A stretch of 45,089 nucleotides of DNA from Sutcliffiella horikoshii (GCF_020524325.1 NZ_JAIVKY010000010.1:1-45089); one strand, 5' to 3'. Positions 1 to 8,310 are shown, numbered from the stretch's first letter. Made by a program: numbers and translations. Notes: a model not told the origin generated them from the sequence alone.

Positions 1-121
1 GGGCTTCGTCCAAAATTGGCCACAAGTGATGAACCAATTATTAATCAATGATAATCTTAAGGGAAGAGCTGTTAAGTACCTCGATTAAGAAAACTTACAC
101 AGTTTATTTGACACACCCTGG

Positions 122-345
122 TTCGGACATTTACCTGCTCTCTTCGGACAATTTACCGATGGAAAAAAAGGGGTTCGGACAATTTACCGAGGTAGTTCGG
201 TCAACTTTTACTATGGGCTTGGTCATTTGTTTTAGAGGTTCGGTCAAATTTAGAAAAACTTCGGTCAACAATCCGAAATCTTTGGTCAACTTTCCAAAAA
301 CTTCGGTCAACTTCTGAAAATCTTCGGACATTTGGAATCTTCCCG
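122..345. repeat. Phased 10-unit TTCGG(T/A)CA repeat array, copy 1
   Basis: Ten copies of an 8-bp core, TTCGGTCA or TTCGGACA (variants TTTGGTCA and TTGGTCAT), start at 122, 143, 174, 196, 219, 239, 260, 281, 302 and 323. The last five are spaced exactly 21 bp apart, about two helical turns; the second gap is 31 bp, about three turns. A homologous array lies at 30961-31183. Read on the minus strand from 331, the array encodes a heptad-like peptide (MSEDF..LTEV..LTKD), but the reading frame is not kept in the second copy, so a DNA- or RNA-level role is more likely than a protein. Bases 1-121 upstream show nothing recognisable. Confidence 0.8.
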
Positions 346-381
346 CATTCATTCCCAACAAAACCGAACGTCCTATCCAAA

Positions 382-416
382 ACTAAAAATCGGCAGCCAC
401 ACGATGCGACTGCCGA
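382..416 (-). terminator. Rho-independent terminator of the P450 gene
   Basis: Read on the minus strand, a 7-bp stem TCGGCAG/CTGCCGA closes a 13-nt loop and is followed by TTTTTAGTTTT. It lies 17 bp past the P450 stop codon. Confidence 0.7.
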
Positions 417-432
417 CATCCTATCAAAAAAC

Positions 433-1644
433 CTATTCCACAACCCCACTAAACTTCAACGCCTCAAACCCTCGAAACACAATATTATTACGTCTAACAG
501 GCTCTTCAAGTATTTCTACATCATGTACTCGTTTAAGAAGTACCTCCAATGCAATGACGGCTTCAAGTCTTGCAAGGGGTGCTCCTAAGCAAAAATGAGG
601 TCCGGATGCGAAGGAAAGATGCTTCACATTTTCCCTAGAAACATTAAAAACATCAGGCGACTCATGAATGTTAGGATCACGGTTGGCTGCAGCGAGAGCG
701 ATAATTGCAGTTTGGGCCTTCTTTAGTTGTTGTCCGCTAAGCTCCATATCTTCTCCTACCCATCTTGAGGTAAGCAAAACGGGCGGATCGTAACGAAGTA
801 TTTCTTCAACCGCATTTCCAATCAAGGAAGGATCATCTAAGAGCTTTTTCATTTCATTACGGTGCTTAAGCAACAGGTGGTAGCCGTTTGTAATCAGATT
901 TACTGTTGTTTCATGGCCAGCGATTAATAGCAATAGGCAAGTCGCCACAAGCTCATCTTCATTTAACTTGTCTCCAGAGTCGGAAACGGCTATAAGTCCG
1001 CTCAATAAATCCTCACCGGGGTTCACACGTTTTGCCGCAATGAGCTTACGCATATATTGGTCCGCTTCCTCTAAGGAAGGAGCAACCGCCTCTAAATCTG
1101 CTTGGGTCGTATTAAAATCAATGAATGTTACGAATGAATCCGACCAGACGCGGAATCGGTCTCGATCTTCTTTTGGCACGCCGATCAATTCTGTTATGAC
1201 CATGACGGGCAGGGAATAAGCAAAGTCACGAATCAGTTCATGCTCCGCTTTCCCTTTTCTTGCATCCAAAAGATAGTTCGCCATTTCCACAATAGTCGGA
1301 CGCAAGCGCTCGGTCATCCGCGGAGTGAACGCTTTATTCACAAGCCCGCGTAGCCTGGTATGGTTTGGTGCGTCTCGGAAAAGCATCATATTGCGATTTA
1401 GCATAACCACTGGCACTAATGTCTGTGGAATAGGAGGCATATTCTCCTCAGGCACTAGGTTTCTAATTTCTTTAATAAATCTGGAGTCTTTTAACACGGA
1501 CTCTACTTCCTTGTATCCGGTAATTAACCATCCTTCCACATTGAAGAATGAAACCCATTGGATAGGATTCGTAGCTTGTGCTTGTTTGAACATCTCATAT
1601 GGATTGTCTATAAATGCTTTTGCCACATCTGTTTGTACACTCAT
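433..1644 (-). CDS. Cytochrome P450
   Basis: Soluble haem monooxygenase of 403 aa, the usual length for a bacterial class I P450. The oxygen-binding I-helix motif AGHETT is at about residues 242-247, the ExxR pair at 281-284, and the haem loop FASGPHFCLG puts the thiolate ligand at Cys352. There is no membrane anchor. It resembles the CYP107/CYP109 type found in bacilli, but the substrate cannot be read from sequence. The ATG has a GGAGGGG ribosome site 7 bp upstream. No ferredoxin or ferredoxin reductase gene is adjacent, so electrons must come from partners elsewhere. It is monocistronic, divergent from the zinc-ribbon gene at 1849, and ends at its own terminator. Confidence 0.93.
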   Translation of the reverse strand: MSVQTDVAKAFIDNPYEMFKQAQATNPIQWVSFFNVEGWLITGYKEVESVLKDSRFIKEIRNLVPEENMPPIPQTLVPVVMLNRNMMLFRDAPNHTRLRGLVNKAFTPRMTERLRPTIVEMANYLLDARKGKAEHELIRDFAYSLPVMVITELIGVPKEDRDRFRVWSDSFVTFIDFNTTQADLEAVAPSLEEADQYMRKLIAAKRVNPGEDLLSGLIAVSDSGDKLNEDELVATCLLLLIAGHETTVNLITNGYHLLLKHRNEMKKLLDDPSLIGNAVEEILRYDPPVLLTSRWVGEDMELSGQQLKKAQTAIIALAAANRDPNIHESPDVFNVSRENVKHLSFASGPHFCLGAPLARLEAVIALEVLLKRVHDVEILEEPVRRNNIVFRGFEALKFSGVVE

Positions 1645-1763
1645 TAACGCCCCTCCTTAACTATCTGCTCTTCAATAATTCGCTAAAAAGTGAGGAAATC
1701 CTTGATGAAAATACAAAAAAGGAAAAAGTTTCTACCTTTTTTCTCCAGAAATACCGCCCTCAT

Positions 1764-1792
1764 TTGACACTTATCTAGCAATCTATTGTAAA
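1764..1792 (+). promoter_or_regulatory. Putative SigA promoter of the zinc-ribbon/protease pair
   Basis: A perfect TTGACA (1764-1769) is followed after 17 bp by TGTAAA (1787-1792), a 4/6 match to TATAAT. It sits 57 bp upstream of the ATG at 1849 and points toward it. Confidence 0.5.
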
Positions 1793-1848
1793 ATGGTCTA
1801 ATAACAATAATGAGGTTAATTACATAAAGTGATGGAGGCTTATATAGA

Positions 1849-3030
1849 ATGTTTTGTCACAAATGTGGTAGGAAAGTGACATCTGATGCGAATTTCTGCT
1901 TTAATTGTGGAGCGAATTTGAAGGAAGATGTGGAGAATATAGAAGAGGAATGGTTGGAAGGTAGAGGAAAACATAAGAAAAAGCGTTATACATACATTCC
2001 ATTTTTACCTCCCATTATTAGTTTAGTGCTGATAGCTGGAACCATTGGGTGGTATTACAATCATGAACAAAGTGTCAATGCAGAAGTGCTGGCGATAAAA
2101 AAAGAAGCAGAAGATTTGGCCCTGCAAGGGGAATATGACATGGCAAAGGCAGAGTTGGCCGGTGCCATGGAACTGAGACCTTCTTATCATGTGTTAAGAA
2201 ACAATCTTGAAGTGGTGAAAATTGCAGAAGAGGTTAACGGGGAGTTAGAGGAAGTAAGAGAGCAGATCAAAACGAAAAAGTTTGAAGATGCCGAAAAAAA
2301 TCTTACAAGGCTTCGTGAGAAAATCACGAGGTTAGATGGACCTTTGATCCAACCATTAAAAGAAGATGTGTCTGAAAAGGATGTCATGATTAAGGTTGGA
2401 AAAATAAATAATGAGTTAGACCAGCTAAAAACGGTAGATGAACTCTCAAGAAAGCTTGCCGTCATTTCTTCCATTCCTTCAGAAGAGGGGAAAGCGGTAA
2501 AGGAGCAAATCTTAAATCGCATCGTGCAGCTTACGGTGGAGGATGCAGAAGATAAAATGGAGCAAAAGCAGTTTACCAATGCGATGACGATAACAGACAG
2601 AGGGCTTCAATATGCTGTGAACGACAAGCGACTCCTGTCTCTAAAAGAAAAAATCGAGCAATCCCGTCAAGAATTTGAACAGGCGGAGTTTGAAAGAATA
2701 GAAAAGGCCATGGAAGCGGCGGCCAAAGAAGATTTGAAAAATAAGAACGCAGCCTTGGAAATCGTCGACTTTAAGGCAGAAGAGGATGAAGTCGGAGGCA
2801 TGACCGTCACTGGTGAAGTAAAGAATATTGTGTCGGCAACCGTATCCTCCATTACCGTCTACTATAATATTTTAAGTAAAGATAAGACGGTATTAGATAC
2901 CGGTTTTACCACCGTTTATCCGTTCAAATTGGAGCCAGGTAAAAAAGGGAAGTTTGAAGACTATTATTATGGTGTATTTGAAGATGTGACAGTGGAGATA
3001 GAAAACATTACTTGGGTTGTGGAAGAGTAG
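1849..3030 (+). CDS. Membrane-anchored zinc-ribbon protein with C-terminal FxLYD-like domain
   Basis: A 393-aa protein that opens with a four-cysteine zinc ribbon (CHKCG at residues 3-7 and CFNCG at 17-21). A basic stretch follows, then one transmembrane helix at about residues 50-67. The long Lys/Glu-rich region from about 75 to 300 is predicted helical and coiled. The last 90 residues read as a beta-rich FxLYD-like domain that covers VTGEVKNIV and the YPFKLEPGKKGKF stretch. The zinc ribbon should be cytoplasmic and the rest outside. A GGAGG site lies about 10 bp before the ATG. The protease gene begins 40 bp downstream on the same strand, so the two are probably one operon and may act together in envelope sensing or quality control. 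That pairing is inference; the function is unknown. Confidence 0.8.
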   Translation: MFCHKCGRKVTSDANFCFNCGANLKEDVENIEEEWLEGRGKHKKKRYTYIPFLPPIISLVLIAGTIGWYYNHEQSVNAEVLAIKKEAEDLALQGEYDMAKAELAGAMELRPSYHVLRNNLEVVKIAEEVNGELEEVREQIKTKKFEDAEKNLTRLREKITRLDGPLIQPLKEDVSEKDVMIKVGKINNELDQLKTVDELSRKLAVISSIPSEEGKAVKEQILNRIVQLTVEDAEDKMEQKQFTNAMTITDRGLQYAVNDKRLLSLKEKIEQSRQEFEQAEFERIEKAMEAAAKEDLKNKNAALEIVDFKAEEDEVGGMTVTGEVKNIVSATVSSITVYYNILSKDKTVLDTGFTTVYPFKLEPGKKGKFEDYYYGVFEDVTVEIENITWVVEE

Positions 3031-3070
3031 AAAAGCACTCGAAACGGCCAAACATTAAGAAGGTGTAGCA

Positions 3071-4201
3071 ATGAATGTAAGATGGTTCATAAGTATCATC
3101 ATGACGATCATTTTAATTGGTGGGGGAATCCTTGGTTATTTTCATATAAAAAATACGATCCCTGCTCAACTGACCGCTCCATCTAAATTGTATTTGGAGT
3201 CTGAAGTAGTAGAAAAGGAAAATGTCCCCCAAGCTTTAAAAGAAATAATATTTGAATCTCAAAAACTTGTGGTAAAAATTGAATTACCGGACGGATCGTT
3301 TGGATCTGGTTTTCTTTACAACGATAAAGGCGATGTTATTACCAATGCCCATGTTGTAGCGAATGCGAAAGATGTCAAAGTAACTTCCGCAGATTCTAAA
3401 GAACTAACAGGAGAAGTGATCGGCATCAGTATTGATACGGATATTGCTGTCGTGCGAGTTTCTGAATTGGAAGGTACCAAACCTTTCAAGCTAGCAAAAA
3501 CTAGAAAAGCAGAGCTCGGTGATGATGTAATTGCTTTGGGGAGCCCTTTAGGTCTTCAAAATACAGTCACAACAGGGATCATTAGTGGTGTAGGACGTGA
3601 GTTTGAAATCGATTCTTTCAAGTATGAAGATGTGTTCCAAATTTCCGCACCAATTGCACCTGGTAACAGTGGCGGTCCGCTTATTGATACAAAAACTGGG
3701 GAAGTGGTGGGAATCAATTCCGCAACTATGGATCAAGGAGTGATTGGCTTCAGTATACCTTTAGTCAATGTCATGCCGATGATAGAAAGCTGGTCGGCGT
3801 CTCCCATGGAGTCACTGCCAAGGATTGGGGCTAACACAACCGGAAACAGTGCAGGTGAAACATCAACGAATGCCGATATTGCAGAATACCTCGTCAATTA
3901 TTTTTACGAAAGCATCAATTATCGCGATTACGTGACGGCCTATTCGTTGCTCGGGAGCAGCTGGCAATCTAAAACGACTTATGAGGATTTTCGTGCAGGA
4001 TATCTCGATTTCTTAACAATTGAGGTAGATGATTTGCTTACGAAGCAGAATGGGAATAACGTAGAAGTTATCACGGTCATTACTGCGCAGGAGCGTTCGG
4101 AAAAAGGAGTATCCTATAAAAAATTCAAGGTTACCTTTGAACTGGGGCTTGAGAATGATCAAATGAAAATACTCTCTGAGAAGCGGGAGAGTATGGAATA
4201 G
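3071..4201 (+). CDS. Membrane-anchored HtrA-like trypsin-fold serine protease without PDZ domain
   Basis: A 376-aa S1C-type protease. Residues 4-25 form an N-terminal anchor. The catalytic triad is visible as His94 (TNAHVV), Asp124 (DTDIAVV) and Ser200 (GNSGGP). After about residue 245 there is no PDZ domain; instead there is an approximately 110-residue alpha/beta segment (YLVNYFYESINYRDY onward) resembling an NTF2-like fold. The active site should face the cell wall. Loss of PDZ makes this different from the DegP/HtrA protein encoded at 20131. It follows the zinc-ribbon gene by 40 bp with an AGAAGGTG ribosome site, and a terminator follows its stop codon directly. The substrate is unknown. 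Confidence 0.88.
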   Translation: MNVRWFISIIMTIILIGGGILGYFHIKNTIPAQLTAPSKLYLESEVVEKENVPQALKEIIFESQKLVVKIELPDGSFGSGFLYNDKGDVITNAHVVANAKDVKVTSADSKELTGEVIGISIDTDIAVVRVSELEGTKPFKLAKTRKAELGDDVIALGSPLGLQNTVTTGIISGVGREFEIDSFKYEDVFQISAPIAPGNSGGPLIDTKTGEVVGINSATMDQGVIGFSIPLVNVMPMIESWSASPMESLPRIGANTTGNSAGETSTNADIAEYLVNYFYESINYRDYVTAYSLLGSSWQSKTTYEDFRAGYLDFLTIEVDDLLTKQNGNNVEVITVITAQERSEKGVSYKKFKVTFELGLENDQMKILSEKRESME

Positions 4202-4205
4202 AATG

Positions 4206-4241
4206 AAAAAAAGGCCAAGCGATTTTTGCTTTGGCTTTTTT
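4206..4241 (+). terminator. Terminator of the zinc-ribbon/protease operon
   Basis: An A-rich stem containing GCCAA pairs with TTGGC across a loop with GATTTTTGCT, followed by TTTTTTG. It starts 5 bp after the protease stop. Confidence 0.65.
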
Positions 4242-4265
4242 GCTAGAGTTAGAAAGTATATAACT

Positions 4266-4394
4266 CGGTTAATTTCCGTTCCAGGCGCTTCGCTTTCCTG
4301 CGGGCGGTCCGTGAGCCTCCTCACAACGCTTCAGGGGTCTCACCTGTCTCTTCCTCCCGCGGGCGTCTGCGCGCCTACCACTCCAATCAACTGT
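4266..4394 (+). repeat. Dispersed GC-rich palindromic element, copy A
   Basis: A member of the family with ends GTTGATTTCCG and CCAATCAAC (here the left end reads GTTAATTTCCG). It has an internal GTGAG...CTCAC hairpin and GGCGC/GCGCC arms, and is very close to copy C at 10564-10688. It lies between the protease terminator and the stop codon of the NlpC/P60 gene, so it could also form the 3' end of that convergent transcript. Confidence 0.8.
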
Positions 4395-4400
4395 GTAGTC

Positions 4401-4805
4401 TCATCCAACTACACGTCTTACCCCTATCAGTTTTTTTCGCCAATAGGGATCAAGGGAGGCGATTGATACTTTCTTTTCTATCCGGGATGTGTGTAAGATG
4501 GAATTATTCCCTATGAAAATTGCAACATGACCAATTTTGTGAATTTCTTTATGATTAGTACGCTTAGGGGTGGTGAAGAATACAAGATCTCCGCGTCTTA
4601 CAGATGACAGTAGGACAGGTTTACCGATAAGATACTGCTGCCGGGAAGTTCTTGGCAAAATAATGCCATGCGCACCATATACATATTGAACAAATGAACT
4701 GCAATCAAACCTGTCTGTCCGTCCGGATTCTGCACCAAAAACGTATGGTGTTCCAAGGAATTCCTTGCCGGTTTTTATAATTCGTTTTGCCTTTTGGAGG
4801 GACAT
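4401..4805 (-). CDS. NlpC/P60-family cysteine peptidase, single domain
   Basis: A 134-aa protein made of one NlpC/P60 domain, the fold of cell-wall endopeptidases that cut gamma-D-Glu-diaminopimelate bonds. The catalytic cysteine is Cys35 (FDCSSFV), the histidine His93 (IGHVAIF), and His105 (ILHTS) is a candidate third residue. There is no signal peptide and no SH3 or LysM domain, so it may act inside the cell, for instance on imported muropeptides or in the spore, or leave by an unusual route. The start at 4805 has AGGTGA 5 bp upstream. It is monocistronic, and its stop codon nearly touches repeat copy A. Confidence 0.85.
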   Translation of the reverse strand: MSLQKAKRIIKTGKEFLGTPYVFGAESGRTDRFDCSSFVQYVYGAHGIILPRTSRQQYLIGKPVLLSSVRRGDLVFFTTPKRTNHKEIHKIGHVAIFIGNNSILHTSRIEKKVSIASLDPYWRKKLIGVRRVVG

Positions 4806-4904
4806 TCATGTCACCTACTTTCATCTATTGCTATATTAGTAGATGAAAGATAATAGAGAATTGCTTGGACAATCTAGTAGTTTTTTTACATAGGAGGTAG
4901 GAAT

Positions 4905-5684
4905 ATGAGTGTAAAAGATAGATTTCTGCATTACTTGGGAGTAGATGAGAAAGAGGCGGATCTTGCATTTTTAAATGAACTGATTGCTGCCCATCAGTCT
5001 AAGGTAAGATGGGAAACTTGGACAAAATTCCTTGATTTTGAAGAGAGGAAGATGAAGGATCTTTATTTGCCAAGTATTGAGGAGTATGTGGACAGAGTGA
5101 TAAATACTGGAACAGGTGGAACCTGCTGGACTTTGGCGATTGGCTTTCATTATTTGTTGAAAGAGCTAGGTTTTAAAGTTGATTACTTGTATATGACGCC
5201 TGGCCATCTTTGTTTACAGGTGGAGTTAGATCAGCCCTATTATGTGGATGTTGGGTATTGTGCCCCGTTTTTTAAGGCGTTTCCATTGCATAGCTCGTTT
5301 GAAGTGTGTACAGATATGGAGATTTTCCGTTATCAGGTAAACGGGGATGAGGCTTTGGTGGAGCGTACACCGGGACCTACGAAGTCATTGGGTATGAAGC
5401 CTGTTACATTTGAGGAAATGATGGGTCCTTTACTTGATTCGCATAATTGGGAAGAGGGCTTTTCTTTTCATAGCCTGAGGATGTTTGGTTATATTGACGG
5501 GGTTCCTTATCAATTGCGCGAAAATGCAATAAGAAGATTTAAAGACCAAACGCATGTTGAGGAAGAGTTGACCGATGAGCAAATGCGCTATTGGATCGAG
5601 GAAAGGTTTGGGGCAGATTACGGTGTATACTTGCGGGCGAAGGAGATATATCGGAAGCGGAAAGGACCGAAAGAGAGTATATGA
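4905..5684 (+). CDS. Arylamine N-acetyltransferase family protein
   Basis: A 259-aa member of the acetyl-CoA:arylamine N-acetyltransferase family. The triad is visible as Cys74 in GGTCW, His101 in PGHLCLQV and Asp115 in YYVDVGY. The residue after the catalytic Cys is Trp rather than the common Phe/Ser, which fits the divergent Bacillus branch. The predicted reaction is acetyl transfer to aromatic amines, hydrazines or hydroxylamines in the cytoplasm; the physiological substrate is unknown. A clear AGGAGG site lies 9 bp before the ATG. It is a single gene ending at a terminator shared with the convergent TspO-like gene. Confidence 0.87.
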   Translation: MSVKDRFLHYLGVDEKEADLAFLNELIAAHQSKVRWETWTKFLDFEERKMKDLYLPSIEEYVDRVINTGTGGTCWTLAIGFHYLLKELGFKVDYLYMTPGHLCLQVELDQPYYVDVGYCAPFFKAFPLHSSFEVCTDMEIFRYQVNGDEALVERTPGPTKSLGMKPVTFEEMMGPLLDSHNWEEGFSFHSLRMFGYIDGVPYQLRENAIRRFKDQTHVEEELTDEQMRYWIEERFGADYGVYLRAKEIYRKRKGPKESI

Positions 5685-5687
5685 CCA

Positions 5688-5727
5688 TAAAAAGAACCTT
5701 TGTGCAACATCCAAAGGTTCTTTTTTA
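5688..5727. terminator. Bidirectional terminator between NAT and TspO-like genes
   Basis: A near-perfect stem AAAAAGAACCTTTG/CAAAGGTTCTTTTTT with a 9-nt loop has A and T tracts on both sides and can serve both convergent genes. Confidence 0.85.
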
Positions 5728-5737
5728 AATCTAGTAC

Positions 5738-6466
5738 CTAATTTGACTTCTTTATTTTTCCTCCAAGCAACGTCATCACCAAGATCACAGCAGCCAAGGC
5801 ATACGCAACATATGCGACATTGCTGTAATCTTCCATGTTTTTCACGCCAATTCCAATGAAGGCCCAGACGAAGACAAGCGGATATATCCAGTCAGCTTGA
5901 GAAATCCGAAACCATATAGCTAAAAGGGTTGCCACAACAAGCATGATGATCGTCCATGTCACATCTGATAAGCCAAATCCATTCCAGCCCTTTTCAACCA
6001 ATACATAACTAATGTTTACAATGGTGGCGACACTGATCCATCCTAAATAAATAGAGAAGGTTGCTAAATCAAGCTTGCCAGGGTTAGATGCACGCATTTT
6101 CGTATAGAGTGCGATAAGTGTCAGTAACAAGCTAATCATCACCACTACTGTTGTCACCCAGAATCCGTAATGCCACAGTACCACCCATGCACTGTTTAAC
6201 AAGCAGCTTAAGACAAAAAGGCCGCTCGTGTTCACATAAATCGGCAGATCTCTGCGTGATATCGGGAACTGGCGAATAATCCAAATGCCAAGCATTAGAT
6301 AAATCAAACTCCAGATGGAAAATACATAGCCCGCAGGTTGAATAAGTACATTAATTCGATTTGCGATATCCCCTGTTGTAAGCCCGTTAATCGGTAAGGC
6401 ATTGGCAAGATAATTTACAACTATGACCAAAATAAATGCAGCGATATTCAATAAAAGTCTCCACAT
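5738..6466 (-). CDS. TspO/MBR-like (tryptophan-rich sensory) membrane protein
   Basis: A 242-aa polytopic protein with about seven hydrophobic helices. The segment QPAGYVFSIWSLIY near residue 45 and the NSAWVVLWH segment match the TspO/MBR fold of the longer Bacillus type. TspO proteins bind porphyrins and are linked to tetrapyrrole handling or stress responses; the ligand here is unknown. The open frame extends upstream to 6748, but ATG 6466 has AAAGGAG 8 bp before it and begins directly at the first helix (MWRLLLNI), so it is the likely start. It is divergent from the flippase gene at 6651. Confidence 0.85.
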   Translation of the reverse strand: MWRLLLNIAAFILVIVVNYLANALPINGLTTGDIANRINVLIQPAGYVFSIWSLIYLMLGIWIIRQFPISRRDLPIYVNTSGLFVLSCLLNSAWVVLWHYGFWVTTVVVMISLLLTLIALYTKMRASNPGKLDLATFSIYLGWISVATIVNISYVLVEKGWNGFGLSDVTWTIIMLVVATLLAIWFRISQADWIYPLVFVWAFIGIGVKNMEDYSNVAYVAYALAAVILVMTLLGGKIKKSN

Positions 6467-6650
6467 TAGAAACACTCCTTTCTTCTCTCTACTATTACTA
6501 TTCCTTTTGGCGAACTTACATAACCATCCCAATATGCAAGTGAAGCAGAATAAGTAGAAGGACTCACAACATTCCAGCCATATTTTCACAACTTGTCTCA
6601 TAAAATAGGAAATGGATTTTCTAAGAGTGAGAGGTAGAGAGGGGACAATT

Positions 6651-7985
6651 TTGGTTATGAATAAATTTTTTAAAGGGACACTCCTTCTGGCAATTGCCGC
6701 CTTTCTGGGAGAGAGCATAGAATTTATCGTCAATATGGTACTGGCCAAGAATCTTGGGGAAGAGGGTATGGGGCTTTATATGTCTGTTCTGCCAGTCATT
6801 TTTCTGGTAATCGTCATCTCTAGTTTAGAGCTGCCAATATCTATATCCAAATTTGTCGCCGCCAAAGAAGAGAAGTATCATCAAAGCATGCTTCATCATG
6901 CCATGCGGCTGACTATTGTATTTACTATGATGGTGCTGTGCGTAGCAGCGGTCATCCTACCGTTTGTTCCTGTTTTCGAGCATTACCACCCGCTTGTTAA
7001 ATGGTTGATTCTTATTCTGATTCCGGTAATTTCCTTCTCCTCTATAGCGAGAGGATATTTTATGGGACTTCAGCATATGGGCAAGATTGCCATCTCGAAT
7101 TTTTTAAGGAAGATTGTGCAACTAAGCCTGCTTGTCCTTGTTTATCACTTCTTTCATTTTTCATTGGAAGTTTCCATTCTGATCGCTCTTTGCACATTGG
7201 TGGCAACAGAGCTGATTGTCTGTTTGTATCTTCTCTATATGTACAGGCTTCAGTATATCGAGCTAAAAACAAAGGCTGCCGCCCGGATCGATGGCAGAAC
7301 AGTGAGAAAGAGCTTACTTGAAGTATCCATTCCTACAACGGGTATGCGTCTTTTTCATGCCGTGACAAATGCCATTCAACCGTTCCTAATTAAAATTGCG
7401 CTTGTAAAAGCAGGGCTCACTCATACGATTGCACTGGAGGAGTTCGGACTCCTTGCCGGGGTGGCATTAACCATTGGCTTTTTCCCTGGATTTATCGCAC
7501 ACTCATTGTTAATTGTCCTTATTCCGACGGTTTCCGAAGCCCATGCGAATCATGATTATCAAAAAATGCAGAAGCTGCTAAAGCAAGTGATGATTATCAC
7601 GTTTATTTATGGCATTCCTATTGTGATGGTGTTTTACCACTTTGCGATTCCGCTGACGAATGTCTTTTTTGAAAATTCTCATGCTGCGTCATATGTTCAG
7701 CTGTTGTGGCCATTCTTTCTTTTCCACTTGTTTGTCTCGCCATTGCAAGCTTATTTAATTGGATTGGGGTTAATTAAGGATGCTTTTTTACATTCCATTT
7801 GGTCAACCTGTATTTCTTTTCTGTTAATGTTTCTACTCGGTTCGCTTCCCAACTTGCAGATGAATGGGGTAATCCTTGGCATGAATACCGGGATGGTTTT
7901 GCTGACATTGATGCATTATTTTACCGTCTGTAACAAAATACATGTAACGCTATGGTTAAAACGGATAGAATCACCTTCAGTTTAA
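6651..7985 (+). CDS. YkvU/SpoVB-family polysaccharide or lipid flippase
   Basis: A protein of about 444 aa in the MATE/MVF-like polysaccharide biosynthesis family, with 12 to 14 hydrophobic segments. The N-terminus (MNKFFKGTLLL, then NMVLAKNLGEEGMGLYMSVLP) matches the SpoVB/YkvU branch, which moves lipid-linked cell-wall or cortex precursors across the membrane. YkvU-like proteins are sporulation-associated in B. subtilis. TTG 6651 is 6 to 7 bp from GAGGGGAC; ATG 6657 is the alternative with longer spacing. The frame also opens at 6612 without a ribosome site. No terminator was found before repeat copy B, which starts 36 bp after the stop codon. Confidence 0.85.
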   Translation: MVMNKFFKGTLLLAIAAFLGESIEFIVNMVLAKNLGEEGMGLYMSVLPVIFLVIVISSLELPISISKFVAAKEEKYHQSMLHHAMRLTIVFTMMVLCVAAVILPFVPVFEHYHPLVKWLILILIPVISFSSIARGYFMGLQHMGKIAISNFLRKIVQLSLLVLVYHFFHFSLEVSILIALCTLVATELIVCLYLLYMYRLQYIELKTKAAARIDGRTVRKSLLEVSIPTTGMRLFHAVTNAIQPFLIKIALVKAGLTHTIALEEFGLLAGVALTIGFFPGFIAHSLLIVLIPTVSEAHANHDYQKMQKLLKQVMIITFIYGIPIVMVFYHFAIPLTNVFFENSHAASYVQLLWPFFLFHLFVSPLQAYLIGLGLIKDAFLHSIWSTCISFLLMFLLGSLPNLQMNGVILGMNTGMVLLTLMHYFTVCNKIHVTLWLKRIESPSV

Positions 7986-8020
7986 TGAAGCCACAATAAA
8001 AGTCTCTGATGTAATGTGTT

Positions 8021-8219
8021 GTTTAGACACCTCTGTTGATTTCCGCAAATGGCTTCGCTTTCCTAGGGGCGGTGCTTGAGCCTCATCGCATTCGCTGCGG
8101 GGTCTCAAGCTACCGCTATCTCCCTCAGGACAAGGAAGGCTCCGGCAGCAATACATCGCACGAAGAAAATGCGTAGCATTTTCGAGGAGTCTTCGCCTTT
8201 TGCTCCCATCCACAGCTAG
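8021..8219 (+). repeat. Dispersed palindromic element, copy B (with internal insertion)
   Basis: It begins GTTTAGACACC then CTGTTGATTTCC, and ends CATCCACAGCTA. Compared with copy F, an extra stretch of about 55 bp (roughly 8130-8187) separates the CCCTCAGG and AGTCTTCGCC parts. It carries its own small hairpin, AAAATGCGTAGCATTTT. A 78-aa open frame across it on the minus strand is not a gene. Confidence 0.8.
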
Positions 8220-8283
8220 AAATCACTAATTACATGAGATGTCAGTTTATTAGTGGCTTGTATTTAAGCATGAAGATATTTTT

Positions 8284-8299
8284 AAACAAACGTTTGTTT
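8284..8299. promoter_or_regulatory. 16-bp perfect palindrome (possible TetR-type operator)
   Basis: AAACAAACGTTTGTTT is a perfect inverted repeat 120 bp upstream of the YitT gene. It resembles operators of TetR-family repressors of fatty-acid and drug genes in bacilli, but no regulator gene is nearby. Confidence 0.4.
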
Positions 8300-8310
8300 C
8301 ACGTGAAAAG
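8295..8310. promoter_or_regulatory. parS-like site (Spo0J/ParB binding)
   Basis: TGTTTCACGTGAAAAG matches the B. subtilis parS consensus TGTTTCACGTGAAACA at 14 of 16 positions, with the two mismatches at the right end. The core TTTCACGTGAAA is a perfect 12-bp palindrome. It shares five bases with the preceding 16-bp palindrome. The surrounding 8220-8419 interval otherwise shows no gene. Confidence 0.5.

Noticed and set aside
131-361. 76-aa minus-strand open frame in repeat array copy 1
   Set aside because: The frame is not preserved in copy 2 and no ribosome site is evident; kept only as a finding on heptad periodicity.
4203-4466. 87-aa open frame, and the similar one at 10449-10709
   Set aside because: Both cross terminators and dispersed elements A and C; similarity between them comes from the repeat.
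6467-6748. N-terminal extension of the TspO-like frame
   Set aside because: No ribosome site, non-family sequence, and it would overlap the divergent flippase gene start.
7977-8213. 78-aa minus-strand open frame
   Set aside because: It is a read-through of dispersed element copy B, with no ribosome site.
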